A stretch of DNA of 21,463 nt from an uncultured Lachnospiraceae bacterium (lineage in GTDB: Bacteria; Bacillota; Clostridia; Lachnospirales; Lachnospiraceae), in contig CAJUBR010000048.1 of the NCBI GenBank assembly GCA_910584695.1, positions 1 through 21,463 on the forward strand. Direction: 5' to 3'. The translations under genes and the position numbers were made by a program. The notes beneath the pieces were generated by a model. It worked only from the letters and a program-made list of their open reading frames with translations, did no database searches and had not been told where the DNA came from. Below, one piece after another: positions 1-8,467 of this stretch (positions are counted from its first letter, which is position 1; every line of letters begins with the position of its first letter).

Positions 1-1460
1 GTTGGCTGATAGTGCAACAGTAATTTTTCAATCTGCATTCTGGAGAATACATCAATATAATTTAGCGGTTCATCCCATATATACAAATGTGCCGGAGTCA
101 GCAGGCTTGCGGCAATTAGTACCTTCTTTTTTTGTCCTTCTGAAAAAGCTTCCATATTTTTAAGAAATTGTACACGCTCTATATCAAGCTGCCTTAGAAT
201 TGCACAAAATAAACTTTCGTCCAGATTCTGCTCCGTACAGAATTTACCAATGTTGCCTTTTAGCATAGAAGTATCTTGATTCACATAGGAAACGATTAAT
301 CCGGAGGCTGTTTCGCAAATTCCCGATTCCGTTACAGGCAGGGGAGTATCTGCATTACCTGAATGCTGTAAGATCATTTTGATCAGGGTGGATTTTCCGC
401 ACCCGTTTGCACCGTGAATGGCTATCCGGTCGCCCTGATGAATAGAAAATGTTAGATTCATAAAGACCGGCTGTTTTCTGTCTGCATATTTGAGGGAATA
501 ATTTGTGGCATTTACCAGTATTTTTTTATGGTGTACAAGGGGCATGATCTTTAAATCTATGGGCTGTTCTAAATCCACTAAAAGCCCCTCTTTTTCTTCG
601 ATTTCCTGGTTTATCCGGTTTTTCATGGATGTTACCCTGCTTTGCATTTTTTTAGTTTTTGCACCAATATAAGCTCTGGCAGAAATACTGCGATCATGTT
701 CTTTTATAGGGTCAAAACCGATCTTTGAGTTTTCATTTTGGTTAGCCCATCCGGAAGCACGTGCTGATGCCTGTTTTAGTTTTTTGATTTCTCTGAGGTG
801 CTTTTCGTTTTCTGCTGCTGCAAATTGGTCTTTCCGCCGTTTGTTTTCCCACCAACTGGAAAAATTGCCGTTTTGGACTTCGATGGTCTGTCTGTTTAAG
901 ACCAGAACATGGTCAATGCAGGCATCCAGTAAATCCCTGTCATGGGATACGAGAATAAAACCTTTCTTTGAAGACAAATAATTTTTAACAGTATCTCTGG
1001 CGTCCTGATCCAAATGATTTGTCGGTTCATCGATTAGTAAAAAGTCATTTTCTCCCGAAAATAAAACGGCCAGCAGGATCTTCGTACGTTCTCCCGGACT
1101 TAAGGTGTAAAAGGGTCTGTATAGGATTTCAGCGGATTCGGATAACTGCTCCAACTCACATATGACCCGCCACAGCTCACAGGAATATTTTAGATCTTCT
1201 ATGAATTGTGAAGCCGGAAGCTGTATTTGCTGTTTCGTAATGACATACGGAAAATAATCAAATGCCATATTGGTGCTGATACTTCCGTTGTATGGGTATT
1301 TTCCGAGCAAAAGCTGCAAAAAGGTGGTTTTCCCTTTTCCGTTTCGTCCGATAAAACCTAATTTCCAATCTGTATCAATGGAAAAAGATGCATTTTCAAA
1401 AATATTGTCAAAAGTTCCCTCATAGGAGAAGGTAAGATGATTTACATTAATTTGTGCCAT
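1..1460 (-). CDS. ABC-F ribosome-protection ATPase, Lsa-type (3' end cut by window edge)
   Basis: This cytoplasmic ABC-F protein has two ATPase cassettes and no membrane domain. Proteins of this class bind the ribosomal E site and dislodge antibiotics. The ATG at 1460 is preceded by AGGAGG at good spacing, and 486 codons are open to the edge. Cassette 1 has Walker A GRNGKGKTT (residues 38-46), signature LSPGE (120-124) and Walker B with D144-E145. A charged helical linker follows. Cassette 2 has Walker A GANGCGKS (350-357), signature FSEGQ (439-443) and Walker B IWDEP (D463-E464), then an LNYID motif. The opening residues and the LYIWDEPLNYID block resemble the Lsa/Vga resistance group more than housekeeping Uup or EttA. 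Lsa proteins are about 490-500 residues, so only some 10-15 C-terminal residues should be missing. It lies 53 bp downstream of the aminotransferase and is probably co-transcribed with it. Lincosamide/streptogramin A/pleuromutilin resistance is an inference; the actual spectrum cannot be read from sequence. Confidence 0.93.
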   Translation of the reverse strand, partial: MAQINVNHLTFSYEGTFDNIFENASFSIDTDWKLGFIGRNGKGKTTFLQLLLGKYPYNGSISTNMAFDYFPYVITKQQIQLPASQFIEDLKYSCELWRVICELEQLSESAEILYRPFYTLSPGERTKILLAVLFSGENDFLLIDEPTNHLDQDARDTVKNYLSSKKGFILVSHDRDLLDACIDHVLVLNRQTIEVQNGNFSSWWENKRRKDQFAAAENEKHLREIKKLKQASARASGWANQNENSKIGFDPIKEHDRSISARAYIGAKTKKMQSRVTSMKNRINQEIEEKEGLLVDLEQPIDLKIMPLVHHKKILVNATNYSLKYADRKQPVFMNLTFSIHQGDRIAIHGANGCGKSTLIKMILQHSGNADTPLPVTESGICETASGLIVSYVNQDTSMLKGNIGKFCTEQNLDESLFCAILRQLDIERVQFLKNMEAFSEGQKKKVLIAASLLTPAHLYIWDEPLNYIDVFSRMQIEKLLLHYQP

Positions 1461-1513
1461 AGCGTTTCCTCCTGGTAAAGTTCTGATAGGTTAATAATTC
1501 CACTTAGGTTTCA

Positions 1514-2605
1514 TCACACAATCTCCAATATGGTATTTACCACATTGTCATTCTGCTCTGGCTTCATGAAGCAAAACCGTATATATTTTTCTCCCAAACC
1601 GGCATAATCCGTACAGTCCCGTATCATAAAGCCCTTTTTAATACAATAGTCAAAAACCTCTGAAGCAGTCAGATCTTCTTTTAACAGCTTGATCAGTACA
1701 AAATTAGCAGATGGTCTGAACACTTTTATAGTTTTACGGCTGGAAAGTGCAGAAAAGATCAGATTCCTTTCTGTTTGAATTAAGCTTTTGGTCAGATTAA
1801 TATAATGTTCATCTTCGAACATGACTCCGGCAACGGAGGCATAGGTATTAATGTTCCATGGGATTTTACCGTTAGAGGTAGCCTCTAATAATTGTCTGTT
1901 GCTTGTAACGGCATAGCCAAGGCGGATACCCGGTGCTGCAAAAAATTTGGAAACGCCCCGGAGGACAACAAGGTTGGTATATTTTTGTGTTAATGAAATA
2001 GAGGAAATTTCATCTACGTCTTTGACGAATTCCACATAGGTTTCATCTATCATGACCTGGATATCTAAATCAAAGCACCGTTTTAAAATCGATTCGATCT
2101 GTGCGTTGGTCAATGCCTGTCCGGTAGGATTATTTGGATTACAGATAATTAGTAATTCAAGGGATTCATTGAGTGCGTTTAAAAACAAATCAACATCCAG
2201 TACAAAGTCATCTTCATTTTTAAGCATATAAGTTTCTACTTCACTGTCTACTAATTTTGCTGATCTTGCATATTCTGCATAGGTTGGAGCAATGATCATG
2301 GTTTTGGCAGGGGATATGGTTTCTAAGATAAGGCGAATCAGATTCGATGTACCGTTTCCTAAAATTAATTGTTCCGGAGCCGCTTTGCAGTATTTGGCAA
2401 TAGAAGTTTTTAATGAAATATAATCTCTGTCGGGATATGCCTTAATCGCATCAATATTATCAATTAATGCCTGACGTGCCATTGGTGAAATACCAAGGGG
2501 GTTTACATTTGATGCGTATGGGATAATAGAATCTTTATCCATATGATAATGCTTGGCGATCACCTCAAGGTCGCTTCCGTGAAAGGCTTCCTGTACAATA
2601 CCCAT
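1514..2605 (-). CDS. PLP-dependent class I/II aminotransferase, CobD/HisC-like
   Basis: The product is a 363-residue fold-type I PLP enzyme. The N-terminal HGSD...NVNPLG stretch (9-38) resembles threonine-phosphate decarboxylase (CobD) and histidinol-phosphate aminotransferase (HisC). The CNPNNPTG motif (155-162), D187 in the IDETY motif (pyridine-nitrogen contact), the Schiff-base lysine K220 in GVSKFF, and R228 in GIRLGY are all present, as is a late RFCF arginine for carboxylate binding. Length fits both families. The ATG at 2605 has an AGAAGG ribosome binding site. No histidine or cobalamin genes are nearby, so the substrate is open: it may make aminopropanol phosphate for cobamides, transaminate an imidazole or aromatic compound, or do something else. 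It is transcribed from the leftward promoter in the 2652-2683 inverted repeat and is followed by the ABC-F gene. Confidence 0.85.
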   Translation of the reverse strand: MGIVQEAFHGSDLEVIAKHYHMDKDSIIPYASNVNPLGISPMARQALIDNIDAIKAYPDRDYISLKTSIAKYCKAAPEQLILGNGTSNLIRLILETISPAKTMIIAPTYAEYARSAKLVDSEVETYMLKNEDDFVLDVDLFLNALNESLELLIICNPNNPTGQALTNAQIESILKRCFDLDIQVMIDETYVEFVKDVDEISSISLTQKYTNLVVLRGVSKFFAAPGIRLGYAVTSNRQLLEATSNGKIPWNINTYASVAGVMFEDEHYINLTKSLIQTERNLIFSALSSRKTIKVFRPSANFVLIKLLKEDLTASEVFDYCIKKGFMIRDCTDYAGLGEKYIRFCFMKPEQNDNVVNTILEIV

Positions 2606-2651
2606 AAAAAATACCTTCTTTCCATTTTGTCTTTCAATGTGGGATAAAATT

Positions 2652-2683
2652 TGCTATAATAATATATATTCTTTATTATAGCA
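2652..2683. promoter_or_regulatory. Face-to-face extended -10 promoters inside a perfect inverted repeat
   Basis: TGCTATAATAA at 2652-2662 is repeated as its exact reverse complement at 2673-2683, with a 10-nt spacer. Each arm carries an extended -10 (TGnTATAAT). Rightward, the -10 is 2655-2660 with a weak -35 TTTCAA at 2632-2637 (17-bp gap), giving a start near 2667 for the large operon. Leftward, the -10 is 2680-2675 with -35 TTGATG at 2704-2699 (18-bp gap), giving a start near 2668 for the aminotransferase and ABC-F pair. The two polymerases would overlap, so the promoters probably exclude each other. The palindrome could also be a dimeric regulator site. Confidence 0.7.
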
Positions 2684-2724
2684 TTGAGGATATGGAAACA
2701 TCAAGAAGAAAAAACGGAGTACAT

Positions 2725-5700
2725 ATGAAGAGCAAAGTTGAACAGTACGCCAAAGGTGATTTCTTTGTAGAATACCCTAAGGTAAAGCTATCCCAAAGTT
2801 ATTTACAGCTAAAGATAGAATCTGGCAGCATTTATACAGGAAGAATCGAAGTAATATCAGAAAATGACATTCCTATGAAGATGATGGTATATGATGATGC
2901 TTATTTCCTGTGTTTTAAAGAACATAGTCTGATTGGAAGAAAGGGAGAGATTGCGTATACCTTTGATGCATCCGGTAAGCGGCGCGGCAGTATTTTTGAA
3001 GGCACGATTCATGTAATTGGCAATGGGGCAGAATGGGATATTCCGTATAATATAGAGGTTGTGGCTCCTTTTATTGATGTAAATGGTGCGGCACTGGAAG
3101 ATTTGATGAAATTTTGTGCATTGGCAGAAGAGGATTGGAACAGGGCATTACAGATTTTTCATTCTGATGAATTTCCCCGTACATTGCTTTCTAATCATGA
3201 AGATTATATAGAGGCATATCATTCTTTGAAGGATTCCCTGAACCGGGATCAGGCATTAGAGGAGTTTCTTGTCTATATCCATAAGAAGCGTGTACTCACT
3301 TTACAGGTAGAGCATAACCGGTTTCAGTTTCATTTTCCAAAGATGTGCGAAAGTCATCAGATCGTTCTTCATAAAAATACATGGGGATACTGTAGGATGA
3401 AGGTTTATAGTGATGTAAAGTTTATTACGGTGCATCGGCCGGAAATCTGTAGTATGGATTTTTCGGATGATACCTGTATATTGAGTTATACATTAGACCC
3501 TGGACAGTTAGATGAAAATGAAACAGCAACGGGACATATTATTTTAGAAAATACATATCAAAAGATTATTCTTGATATCCTGATCCAAAAACCGAAAGAG
3601 GTTTCCAGGGTACTGATTCACAGGAATCATGACAGAAAATTAAAAAAATTGGAACTGGCAGCGTTGATACATAATTATCTGGATTACCGGATCGGAATGC
3701 TGACACTTCCTGTTTTTATTAAAAGAACAAGGGAAGTTTTAGGCAATCTGATTGCATTTGATCCGGAAACGGGGATATATAAGCTGGGACTGCTGCATAT
3801 GAGCATTCTTGCAGAAAAAGAGGAGGAAGCACGGCAGGAGATCCGCAGAATGGAAGCGGATATGGATAAGGCACTGGAGGGTCCAAGAGAGCATTGTTAC
3901 TATCTGTATCTTAAGGCATTGCTTTCAAAGGATACCAGACAGATTGTAGTAGCTTGTGAAGAGATAGAAAGGGCATTGAAAAAGGAAGAGGATAAGCTGT
4001 TTTATTTCTGGCTTTTAATTTATTTAGACGAACGATATCAAAAGGATAAACAATGGTTGTTTGCACAGATAGAGGGGCTTTTTATGGGAGGATACCAAAG
4101 TCCTTTGCTTGCTCTTGAAATTTGTGATTTAATAAACGAAGAACCACTACTGTTAAAAAAATTGTCAGCCGTAGAGCTGGCTGCAGTGCGGTTTGGATTG
4201 AAGAACCATTATTTGAGTAAAGAAGCAGAAGAGGAATTTTTGCAGCTGGCTTCCAGAGAGAAGGACTTCCAAACACAAATATTTTCCCTTCTTTGCAATG
4301 TTTACGATTTGAGAAAGAAACCGGATATCATACGGATTATATGCAAAATGCTGATTCGGGGAAACAAAATAGAGCATCGTTATCATGCATATTATCTGGA
4401 AGGAATTAAATGCGGTTATAAGATTGTCGGAATTCAGGAAAATTATCTGCGAAGCATGGACCGGAGCCGTTATGATTTAATACCAGATTCTGTTCTCCGG
4501 TATTTTAATTATAAAGGGTTATTATCGGATAAAGAGTATGCATATTTGTATGCTAATATCATTGTCAATAAACGCCAGTATTTAGGACAATATGAAGATT
4601 ATCTTCCCAATATGGAGGCTTTTATGGAAGGTCAGATTATAAAGGGAGCCATGAGCGATGATCTCAGTATTTTGTACAGCGAATTCTTAAAGCCGCTGTC
4701 GGTCAGACCAAATTATGCAGCTAGTCTTGTAAACGTAATCTTTAAACGGAAGCTGACGGTGGCAAATGACAATATTATTGCAGTGATTGTGTCTCATAGG
4801 GAATTAAAGGATGAGGTGATCGTACCGGTGGTGAACCGGGCTGCCTATGTAGATATGATTACGGAGTCTGCTGTGGTTTCTTTAGTAGACGGGGAAAAGA
4901 ACCGGTATATCAGCACGATTCCATATAAACTCCAAAAGCTGGTGGATGAAGTAGCCTATATAGATTTATTGGAGCAATATGCGGCAGATGATTACCGTTA
5001 TGCACTGTATCGTTATGATGAAGCAGAGGCTTATGATGCAACGGATGCAAGAGAGGTTAATATTGCCAGAGACTTGCTTTCGTTTGAAGAAATCAGTCGG
5101 GAAACAAAGCAACAGGCAATTTTTGGAATTGTGCGTTATTATCATGAGCATTTGGACCTTGATATTTTAAAGAGTTATCTTGACCGGGTAGATTTGGATT
5201 ATGTATCTGCAGAACAGGCAGTAGAATTTATAAATTATCTATTGGAATGTGAATTTTATGATAAGGCATACGAAGCTGTAAAACGGTTTGGATATCAGGG
5301 TGTTTCGGCAGAGTATCTGGTGCGTCTTGTGGAAACAATGCATAAATTTTCACAGTATGCGAAGGATGAATGTCTGATTTCCGCAGCGGTTCATCTTTAT
5401 CAGATGGGGCAGGAAACACCGGAGATTCTGGGATATCTAGTAGATTACTACCAAAGTGGATTAAAAGATATGCTTAAGCTTTGGAAACGTGCTGCAAACC
5501 GTTTGACAAGACTGGATTTACTGGAAGAAAACATCCTTTGTGAAATGTTATATACAGAACAGTGGAATAAGGATGTATTTAAAGTGTTTACGGAATATGT
5601 GAATAAAAAACGCAGGGGCATGGTGATTAAGGCATTTTTTAAGCGTGCAGCATTTGCTTATCTGGTGGAGAATCTGGAAGTACCGGATTCATTTTTTGAA

Positions 5701-6297
5701 ATGTTGTATCGGCAGATGATGGCGGAAGCCTTAGAGGATGATATGCTGTTTGCAGCAATGCTGCTGTTTTTCAGCCGGAAAGTCAGATTGGAGGAAGAGG
5801 AAGTTGCATGGGTGAAACAAAAGACAGAATATTTTTTAAAACGTGGTATTCTGCTTCCGTTTTTCAGAGGATTTAAAAAATATTTAAAACTTCCAAAGGA
5901 TTTGTTTTTAATGACTTATGTGGTCACAAAGGATAAGGCGGGCAGACAGATTTCTTTCCAATATGCAATCCAGTCCGGTGTAGAGAAGCCGGAATGTAAT
6001 AGAAAAGCAAGAATGTTAGAAATTTTACCGGGATATTATATAAAAGAATTTGTATTATTTCACGGAGAAAATCTTTTGTATCAGATGCAGGAGGAAAATG
6101 CAAAGTATACCTCTGTATATGAGAGTGAAGGTATGAAGGCGAAAGGTGAGACAGAGGAATATGAAAACCGTTTTGAAATGTTAAATTCCATGCTGCTGAA
6201 TCAGGAAATCGGAGAAAATCAGTTATTGATTGATAAAATAGATAAATATTTAAAGCTTTCCGCAGTGGTGGAGGAGAATCTGGAATTGACAGAGTAA
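2725..6297 (+). CDS. Large conserved protein of unknown function (DUF5717-like): two beta domains plus long helical array
   Basis: The function is unknown; from memory this matches the family Pfam calls DUF5717, common in Lachnospiraceae. An in-frame ATG lies at 2692, but its GAGG is only 2 bp away and it overlaps the leftward promoter. The ATG at 2725 has GGAG five bases upstream and is preferred, giving 1190 residues. No signal peptide or membrane segment is evident, so it is probably cytoplasmic. Residues about 12-113 form a beta-rich domain. A second, apparently related beta domain lies at about 199-288, after a helical stretch. From about 300 to 1040 the protein is almost wholly helical, with many Tyr/Leu/Ala-rich helix pairs like an irregular TPR or Sel1-type solenoid. 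A short mixed region and a charged C-terminal helix follow. It is the first gene of a four-gene operon and the likely scaffold for the Hsp70-like protein encoded next. Confidence 0.85.
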   Translation: MKSKVEQYAKGDFFVEYPKVKLSQSYLQLKIESGSIYTGRIEVISENDIPMKMMVYDDAYFLCFKEHSLIGRKGEIAYTFDASGKRRGSIFEGTIHVIGNGAEWDIPYNIEVVAPFIDVNGAALEDLMKFCALAEEDWNRALQIFHSDEFPRTLLSNHEDYIEAYHSLKDSLNRDQALEEFLVYIHKKRVLTLQVEHNRFQFHFPKMCESHQIVLHKNTWGYCRMKVYSDVKFITVHRPEICSMDFSDDTCILSYTLDPGQLDENETATGHIILENTYQKIILDILIQKPKEVSRVLIHRNHDRKLKKLELAALIHNYLDYRIGMLTLPVFIKRTREVLGNLIAFDPETGIYKLGLLHMSILAEKEEEARQEIRRMEADMDKALEGPREHCYYLYLKALLSKDTRQIVVACEEIERALKKEEDKLFYFWLLIYLDERYQKDKQWLFAQIEGLFMGGYQSPLLALEICDLINEEPLLLKKLSAVELAAVRFGLKNHYLSKEAEEEFLQLASREKDFQTQIFSLLCNVYDLRKKPDIIRIICKMLIRGNKIEHRYHAYYLEGIKCGYKIVGIQENYLRSMDRSRYDLIPDSVLRYFNYKGLLSDKEYAYLYANIIVNKRQYLGQYEDYLPNMEAFMEGQIIKGAMSDDLSILYSEFLKPLSVRPNYAASLVNVIFKRKLTVANDNIIAVIVSHRELKDEVIVPVVNRAAYVDMITESAVVSLVDGEKNRYISTIPYKLQKLVDEVAYIDLLEQYAADDYRYALYRYDEAEAYDATDAREVNIARDLLSFEEISRETKQQAIFGIVRYYHEHLDLDILKSYLDRVDLDYVSAEQAVEFINYLLECEFYDKAYEAVKRFGYQGVSAEYLVRLVETMHKFSQYAKDECLISAAVHLYQMGQETPEILGYLVDYYQSGLKDMLKLWKRAANRLTRLDLLEENILCEMLYTEQWNKDVFKVFTEYVNKKRRGMVIKAFFKRAAFAYLVENLEVPDSFFEMLYRQMMAEALEDDMLFAAMLLFFSRKVRLEEEEVAWVKQKTEYFLKRGILLPFFRGFKKYLKLPKDLFLMTYVVTKDKAGRQISFQYAIQSGVEKPECNRKARMLEILPGYYIKEFVLFHGENLLYQMQEENAKYTSVYESEGMKAKGETEEYENRFEMLNSMLLNQEIGENQLLIDKIDKYLKLSAVVEENLELTE

Positions 6298-6342
6298 AAG
6301 GGACAATGGAAGCAGCGAAAAACAGCAAAGAAAGGCTAACAA

Positions 6343-7596
6343 ATGAAAGAGATTTTTTTAGGTCTTGACTTATGTAAGAAGAATATTCAGATTAGTTATT
6401 TCAGAGAAGATAAGCAGGAACCGGAATCTATTTGTCAAGAGAATAATACGGAGACATATCAGATGCCCAATGTTATGTTTTATTCGGAAAAAGAGCGGAA
6501 ATGGTATGTTGGCAATCAGGTCAGTCAGGTACGTTTCGAACAAGAAGGAACCGTGATAGAGGATATTGTGGAAAACATCGGTTCTTCCGAGCATGTGGTG
6601 ATAAAAGAACAGGATTATACATATGAGGATCTGCTGTTCATTTTGTTAAAAACACATATAGAGGAATTTTTGAAAAAGTCAGAAGAATATGAACTCCGTG
6701 CATTGACGATTGCCTTGGAAACGTATCAGCCGCAAGTTTATCAAGTACTTGGCAGGCTTCGTGAAGAGCTTGGGCTTCCAAAGGAAAGTTTTTATATTAT
6801 GAGTCATCAGAATGCATTTTTTCAGTATGTAATGAATCAGGATGAAAAACTGCGGAACAACAGTGTTGCCATGTTTGAATACGGAACGGAGGGAATGGAG
6901 TATTACCGCATTGATAAAAAGCATCAGGGAAATACAAAGATATTTTATTTGCAGCATCAGGATATGAAAGAGGAGATTACTTACGGAATGCTCTTTGAGG
7001 ATATAGAAAAACTGGATCAGCTCTTTGCAGATCTCGCAAGGGCAAAGATGAAAGAGACGTATATTTCAACCGTTTATCTGACTGGACCGGGATTTAATGA
7101 TCAATGGATTGAAGAATCTACAAAGGTGCTTTGTGATGGAAAAAGAGTTTTTATGGGGCAGAATATTTATACAAAGGGAGCTTGTTACCATGCAAGATTC
7201 GGGGCTTATGAGACGGGTAAGGATTGTATTCTTTGCACAGAAGGCAGTATGCCGTTTGATATCGGAATCTATATTGGCGATATGGAGGGAAGAACTCAAT
7301 TCTACCCTATTGCACTTGGAGGAAGAGAATGGTACAACATGAAGGGGAAGGTTACATTATTCTTAGATGATACGAATCGGATTGATATTGTTTATCGGGA
7401 TAAAGTGACAAAGGAAACACAAAAAGAGATTATCGAGGTTCACGGGTTGCCGAAACGGGCACCCAAGACAACGAAGCTATCGCTTGAAGTGGAGTTGTTT
7501 GATGAAAAGACCGGAGCCATTGTGATCCGGGATGTAGGATTTGGAAAAATATATCCCACAACAAATAAAATATACAGGAAAGAATTTTCGATATAA
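6343..7596 (+). CDS. Hsp70/actin-fold ATPase-like protein (DUF5716-like)
   Basis: The 417-residue product looks like a shortened Hsp70: an actin-fold domain plus a C-terminal beta domain. The phosphate-1 loop reads IFLGLDLCKKNIQISYF (4-20) with D9. The phosphate-2 position is VAMFEYGTEGMEYY (175-188), where the usual DxG is EYG. An adenosine-type motif YLTGPGF lies at 245-251, and KGACYHA at 278-284 matches the alanine/glycine helix that ends the DnaK ATPase domain. Residues about 300-417 are beta-rich and carry a KLSLEVELFDEKTG stretch like the Hsp70 substrate-binding sandwich. The full actin lobe IIB and the helical lid appear to be missing or reduced. I believe it belongs to Pfam DUF5716. 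The ribosome binding site is AAAGG before the ATG at 6343, 45 bp after the large helical protein. Whether it hydrolyses ATP is unknown; the odd phosphate-2 loop argues for altered or lost activity. Confidence 0.8.
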   Translation: MKEIFLGLDLCKKNIQISYFREDKQEPESICQENNTETYQMPNVMFYSEKERKWYVGNQVSQVRFEQEGTVIEDIVENIGSSEHVVIKEQDYTYEDLLFILLKTHIEEFLKKSEEYELRALTIALETYQPQVYQVLGRLREELGLPKESFYIMSHQNAFFQYVMNQDEKLRNNSVAMFEYGTEGMEYYRIDKKHQGNTKIFYLQHQDMKEEITYGMLFEDIEKLDQLFADLARAKMKETYISTVYLTGPGFNDQWIEESTKVLCDGKRVFMGQNIYTKGACYHARFGAYETGKDCILCTEGSMPFDIGIYIGDMEGRTQFYPIALGGREWYNMKGKVTLFLDDTNRIDIVYRDKVTKETQKEIIEVHGLPKRAPKTTKLSLEVELFDEKTGAIVIRDVGFGKIYPTTNKIYRKEFSI

Positions 7597-7619
7597 AAAA
7601 TAATAAGTGAGGTGGCAGC

Positions 7620-8453
7620 ATGGGAAGGATCATATTATGTGAAACACAGCCGTCAACAACTTCATATATTTTTCCCAATACGAAGATAGAAGTATTTTCG
7701 TATGAGGAACTTTGCTATTATATTTATAATAATATTGCATTGATTGCCGAAGAATATATATCAACACGGATGTTTAACTGGATGGAAGACGGGTTAAAAC
7801 TTCCGGAGCTAGCACGGGATTTAAGGAAGATAAAGGAAAAGGAGACTTCTGATTTGACCGATTTATGTACGGCGATCCTCACGTATAAGGAATATTATAC
7901 GATTCCGGAGGTGAAGGAATTTATTTTCAGGATGGAACGTATGAAGGGAATGACTCCTTCGCAGTTTCGGAAAATGCAGGCGGACGGGTTTTTGAGATAT
8001 CATAAATACCTGAAAGCGGTCTCTGTTTATGATGAGATTTTGGAACAGTATCCTGATATAAAAAATACAAAACTTTTAGGTTCCATTTATCATAACAGGG
8101 CGGTTGCACTTGCGAATAATTTTGAGTTGAAGGAAGCGATGGAATCTTATCTGAGGGCATTTGAACTGACGCAAAATGTCGGTTCGATTTATGAGTATCT
8201 GATGCTGATGGCAACCATGAAGGAACGGGCAGATGTAGAGGTTCTTGCAAAATATTATGGTGTGGAAGATATGATGGAGAATCTGTATGATGCGATTGAG
8301 GATGCACAGGAAGATGTAGTGGCTTCTCCGATTTACCACCGGATGGAAAAGGCGATTTTTCACTATAAGAAGAATAATTTAACGGATTTTAATAAGCGGA
8401 TGGATACGGTGATCGAAGAGCTAAAATCCGAATTTAGAGAGCAGACTGTCTAA
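7620..8453 (+). CDS. TPR-like helical protein of unknown function
   Basis: The product has 277 residues. The first 30 are beta-like (MGRIILCETQ, then a short strand and turn), followed by an all-helical body. Two tetratricopeptide-like helix pairs can be seen at about 120-145 (KYLKAVSVYDEILEQYP) and 152-184 (LLGSIYHNRAVALANN). The C-terminal third is charged and helical. No signal or membrane segment is present. A GAGGTGG ribosome binding site precedes the ATG at 7620, 23 bp after the Hsp70-like gene, and the stop overlaps the Shine-Dalgarno sequence of the next gene, so the genes are coupled. TPR proteins often act as co-chaperones or adaptors for Hsp70 tails. That role here is inference from neighbourhood only. 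Confidence 0.85.
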   Translation: MGRIILCETQPSTTSYIFPNTKIEVFSYEELCYYIYNNIALIAEEYISTRMFNWMEDGLKLPELARDLRKIKEKETSDLTDLCTAILTYKEYYTIPEVKEFIFRMERMKGMTPSQFRKMQADGFLRYHKYLKAVSVYDEILEQYPDIKNTKLLGSIYHNRAVALANNFELKEAMESYLRAFELTQNVGSIYEYLMLMATMKERADVEVLAKYYGVEDMMENLYDAIEDAQEDVVASPIYHRMEKAIFHYKKNNLTDFNKRMDTVIEELKSEFREQTV

Positions 8454-8467
8454 GGAGTGTAAGATTA

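Noticed and set aside
784..981. Plus-strand ORF of 65 codons
   Set aside because: It lies wholly inside the ABC-F gene on the opposite strand, which has complete motifs; no ribosome binding site or protein-like composition supports it.
2692..2724. Upstream ATG for the large helical protein
   Set aside because: The GAGG is only two bases from it and the segment overlaps the leftward -35 region; ATG 2725 has a properly spaced GGAG.
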